Part shown: in pieces, positions 7,031-7,683 of the stretch | How positions within the stretch are numbered: position 1 is the first letter of the stretch | How the letters are laid out: each line of letters begins with the position of its first letter | Origin: CAVRZY01 sp963725415 | GTDB lineage: Bacteria; Acidobacteriota; Terriglobia; Bryobacterales; Bryobacteraceae | NCBI GenBank assembly: GCA_963725415.1 | Contig: CAVRZY010000053.1 | Coordinates: 1-7,683, forward strand | Direction: 5' to 3' | Length of the DNA: 7,683 bases | Program-made: the position numbers and the translations under genes | Notes under the pieces: generated by a model | What the model was told of the DNA's origin: nothing | Databases searched by the model: none | The model's input: only the letters and a program-made list of their open reading frames with translations

Positions 7031-7111
7031 TGATGCGGCCATCAGTACAGTTGGCGGCGTTCACCTTCGACAAGCACTTCCGCACTGCCCGATTCGAGAT
7101 TCTGTGAGCCC

Positions 7112-7683
7112 TCAGGGCTTCTTCAGCTCCGGTTCCGGGATCACCGGCAGCAATACGTGCGAGGGGTACTTCTGGCTGTGGTAGATGGTCTGCTCGGCGC
7201 TGACGTACTTGGTTTCGGTTTCGTTGTGGCCGCCGGTGTTCAGGTTGCGCGAAAACAACGGGAAGGATGCCGAGGCGACCTCCACCCGCAGGCGGCGGCC
7301 GGCGGGGATGGTGATCCCGGTTTGCCAGAGGTCCAGTTTGTATTCGTAAACCCGGCCCGGTTTGAGCAACTCGGGCTTTCTGGTGGAACGGTGGAACCGG
7401 GCGCGGATCCTTCCACCCACCAGCGGGAAGATCTTCCCTTCCTTGTCCACCTCCATAAGGCTCATGAACCAGTCCGTGTCACGGGCCGATGAAGAGGCGT
7501 ACAGAGTGGCGGAGACAGGGCCCGCGAAGGTGAAAGGCTCTTTGAACGGCTCGGTGACATAGACCAGGATGTCGCGGCGCGCCTGGGTCACTTGCTCGTG
7601 GAAGGCTTCGCGCTGCTTCTTTTTCTCCTCGCTGGTGCGGACGCTCTTTTCCTCCTCCTCGGTCTCTTCGTAAAACTCCGGGT
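7112..7683 (-). CDS. CocE/NonD-family hydrolase, C-terminal part (X-Pro dipeptidyl-peptidase C-terminal jelly-roll domain), partial
   Basis: About 190 codons are visible. The gene enters from the right edge, reading PEFYEETEEEEK at its first visible codons, and stops at TGA (7114-7112). From visible residue ~44 the protein shows the beta jelly-roll that closes CocE cocaine-esterase and Xaa-Pro dipeptidyl-peptidase-like proteins (PepX_C type). Motifs are DILVYVTEP, GPVSATLYASSSARDTDWF, PGRVYEYKLDLW, RRLRVEVASASFPLFSRN, NTGG and AEQTIYHSQKYPSHVLLPVI. The Ser-Asp-His triad belongs to the alpha/beta domain, which lies outside the window. A highly charged linker (acidic run EEEEK, then SEEKKKQREAFHEQ) comes just before the jelly-roll. 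A GTG at 7591-7589 is only an internal Val codon, not a start. The family cleaves esters or N-terminal Xaa-Pro dipeptides; substrate unknown. The gene converges with the upstream alpha/beta hydrolase, 81 bases apart. Confidence 0.92.
   Translation of the reverse strand, partial: PEFYEETEEEEKSVRTSEEKKKQREAFHEQVTQARRDILVYVTEPFKEPFTFAGPVSATLYASSSARDTDWFMSLMEVDKEGKIFPLVGGRIRARFHRSTRKPELLKPGRVYEYKLDLWQTGITIPAGRRLRVEVASASFPLFSRNLNTGGHNETETKYVSAEQTIYHSQKYPSHVLLPVIPEPELKKP

Noticed and set aside
6035..7042. A 335-codon minus-strand ORF opposite the alpha/beta hydrolase
   Set aside because: It is an antisense shadow; the plus strand has the signal peptide, the complete triad and a ribosome site.
7107..7119. 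Possible bidirectional terminator between the convergent hydrolases (AGCCC/GGGCT with loop TCA)
   Set aside because: The stem is only 5 bp, the following bases are TTCTTC rather than a T-run, and it overlaps a stop codon. Too weak to call.

Overview
The window looks like a piece of a GC-rich acidobacterial genome (Bryobacterales/Solibacter-like is my best guess). It carries two tandem duplicated FtsX/MacB-type permeases of the ADOP family (acidobacterial duplicated orphan permease), with no ATPase partner in view. The assignment rests on the ADOP pair, the high GC of positions ~834-7683, and an intergenic palindromic repeat of a kind I associate with such genomes. ADOPs also occur in other phyla, so the placement is inference.

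Left part (1 to ~831): clearly less GC-rich and different in codon use (many ctt, ttt, tct). It reads as the remains of a compact operon. There is a coding-like tail of an upstream gene (stop at 224-226), a small four-helix membrane protein (236-694), and a third gene starting at GTG 691 with a 4-base overlap. The third gene is cut off after about 46 codons. At ~831-834 the sequence switches abruptly into the middle of the first ADOP's N-terminal helix, so two broken reading frames meet there. This is either a real recombination/deletion junction or an assembly chimera.

Middle (828-5846): ADOP 1 lacks about 33 N-terminal residues compared with its neighbour and has no good ribosome site, so it may not be functional. 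A 258-bp gap follows, holding a cluster of four consecutive palindromes that looks like a dispersed intergenic repeat. ADOP 2 is intact (800 aa from ATG 3444, with AGGAG upstream).

Right part (5847-7683): a 260-bp gap contains an inverted/direct AATCGTCAAT repeat and then the last ~24 codons of an amidohydrolase whose body is gone. Next comes an intact secreted alpha/beta hydrolase (6107-7030), probably once the downstream partner of that amidohydrolase. It converges on the C-terminal part of a CocE/NonD-type hydrolase on the minus strand, which runs off the window edge.

I did not find a convincing new multi-gene system. The most notable signals are the truncation junction at ~831, the palindromic repeat cluster and the amidohydrolase scar.
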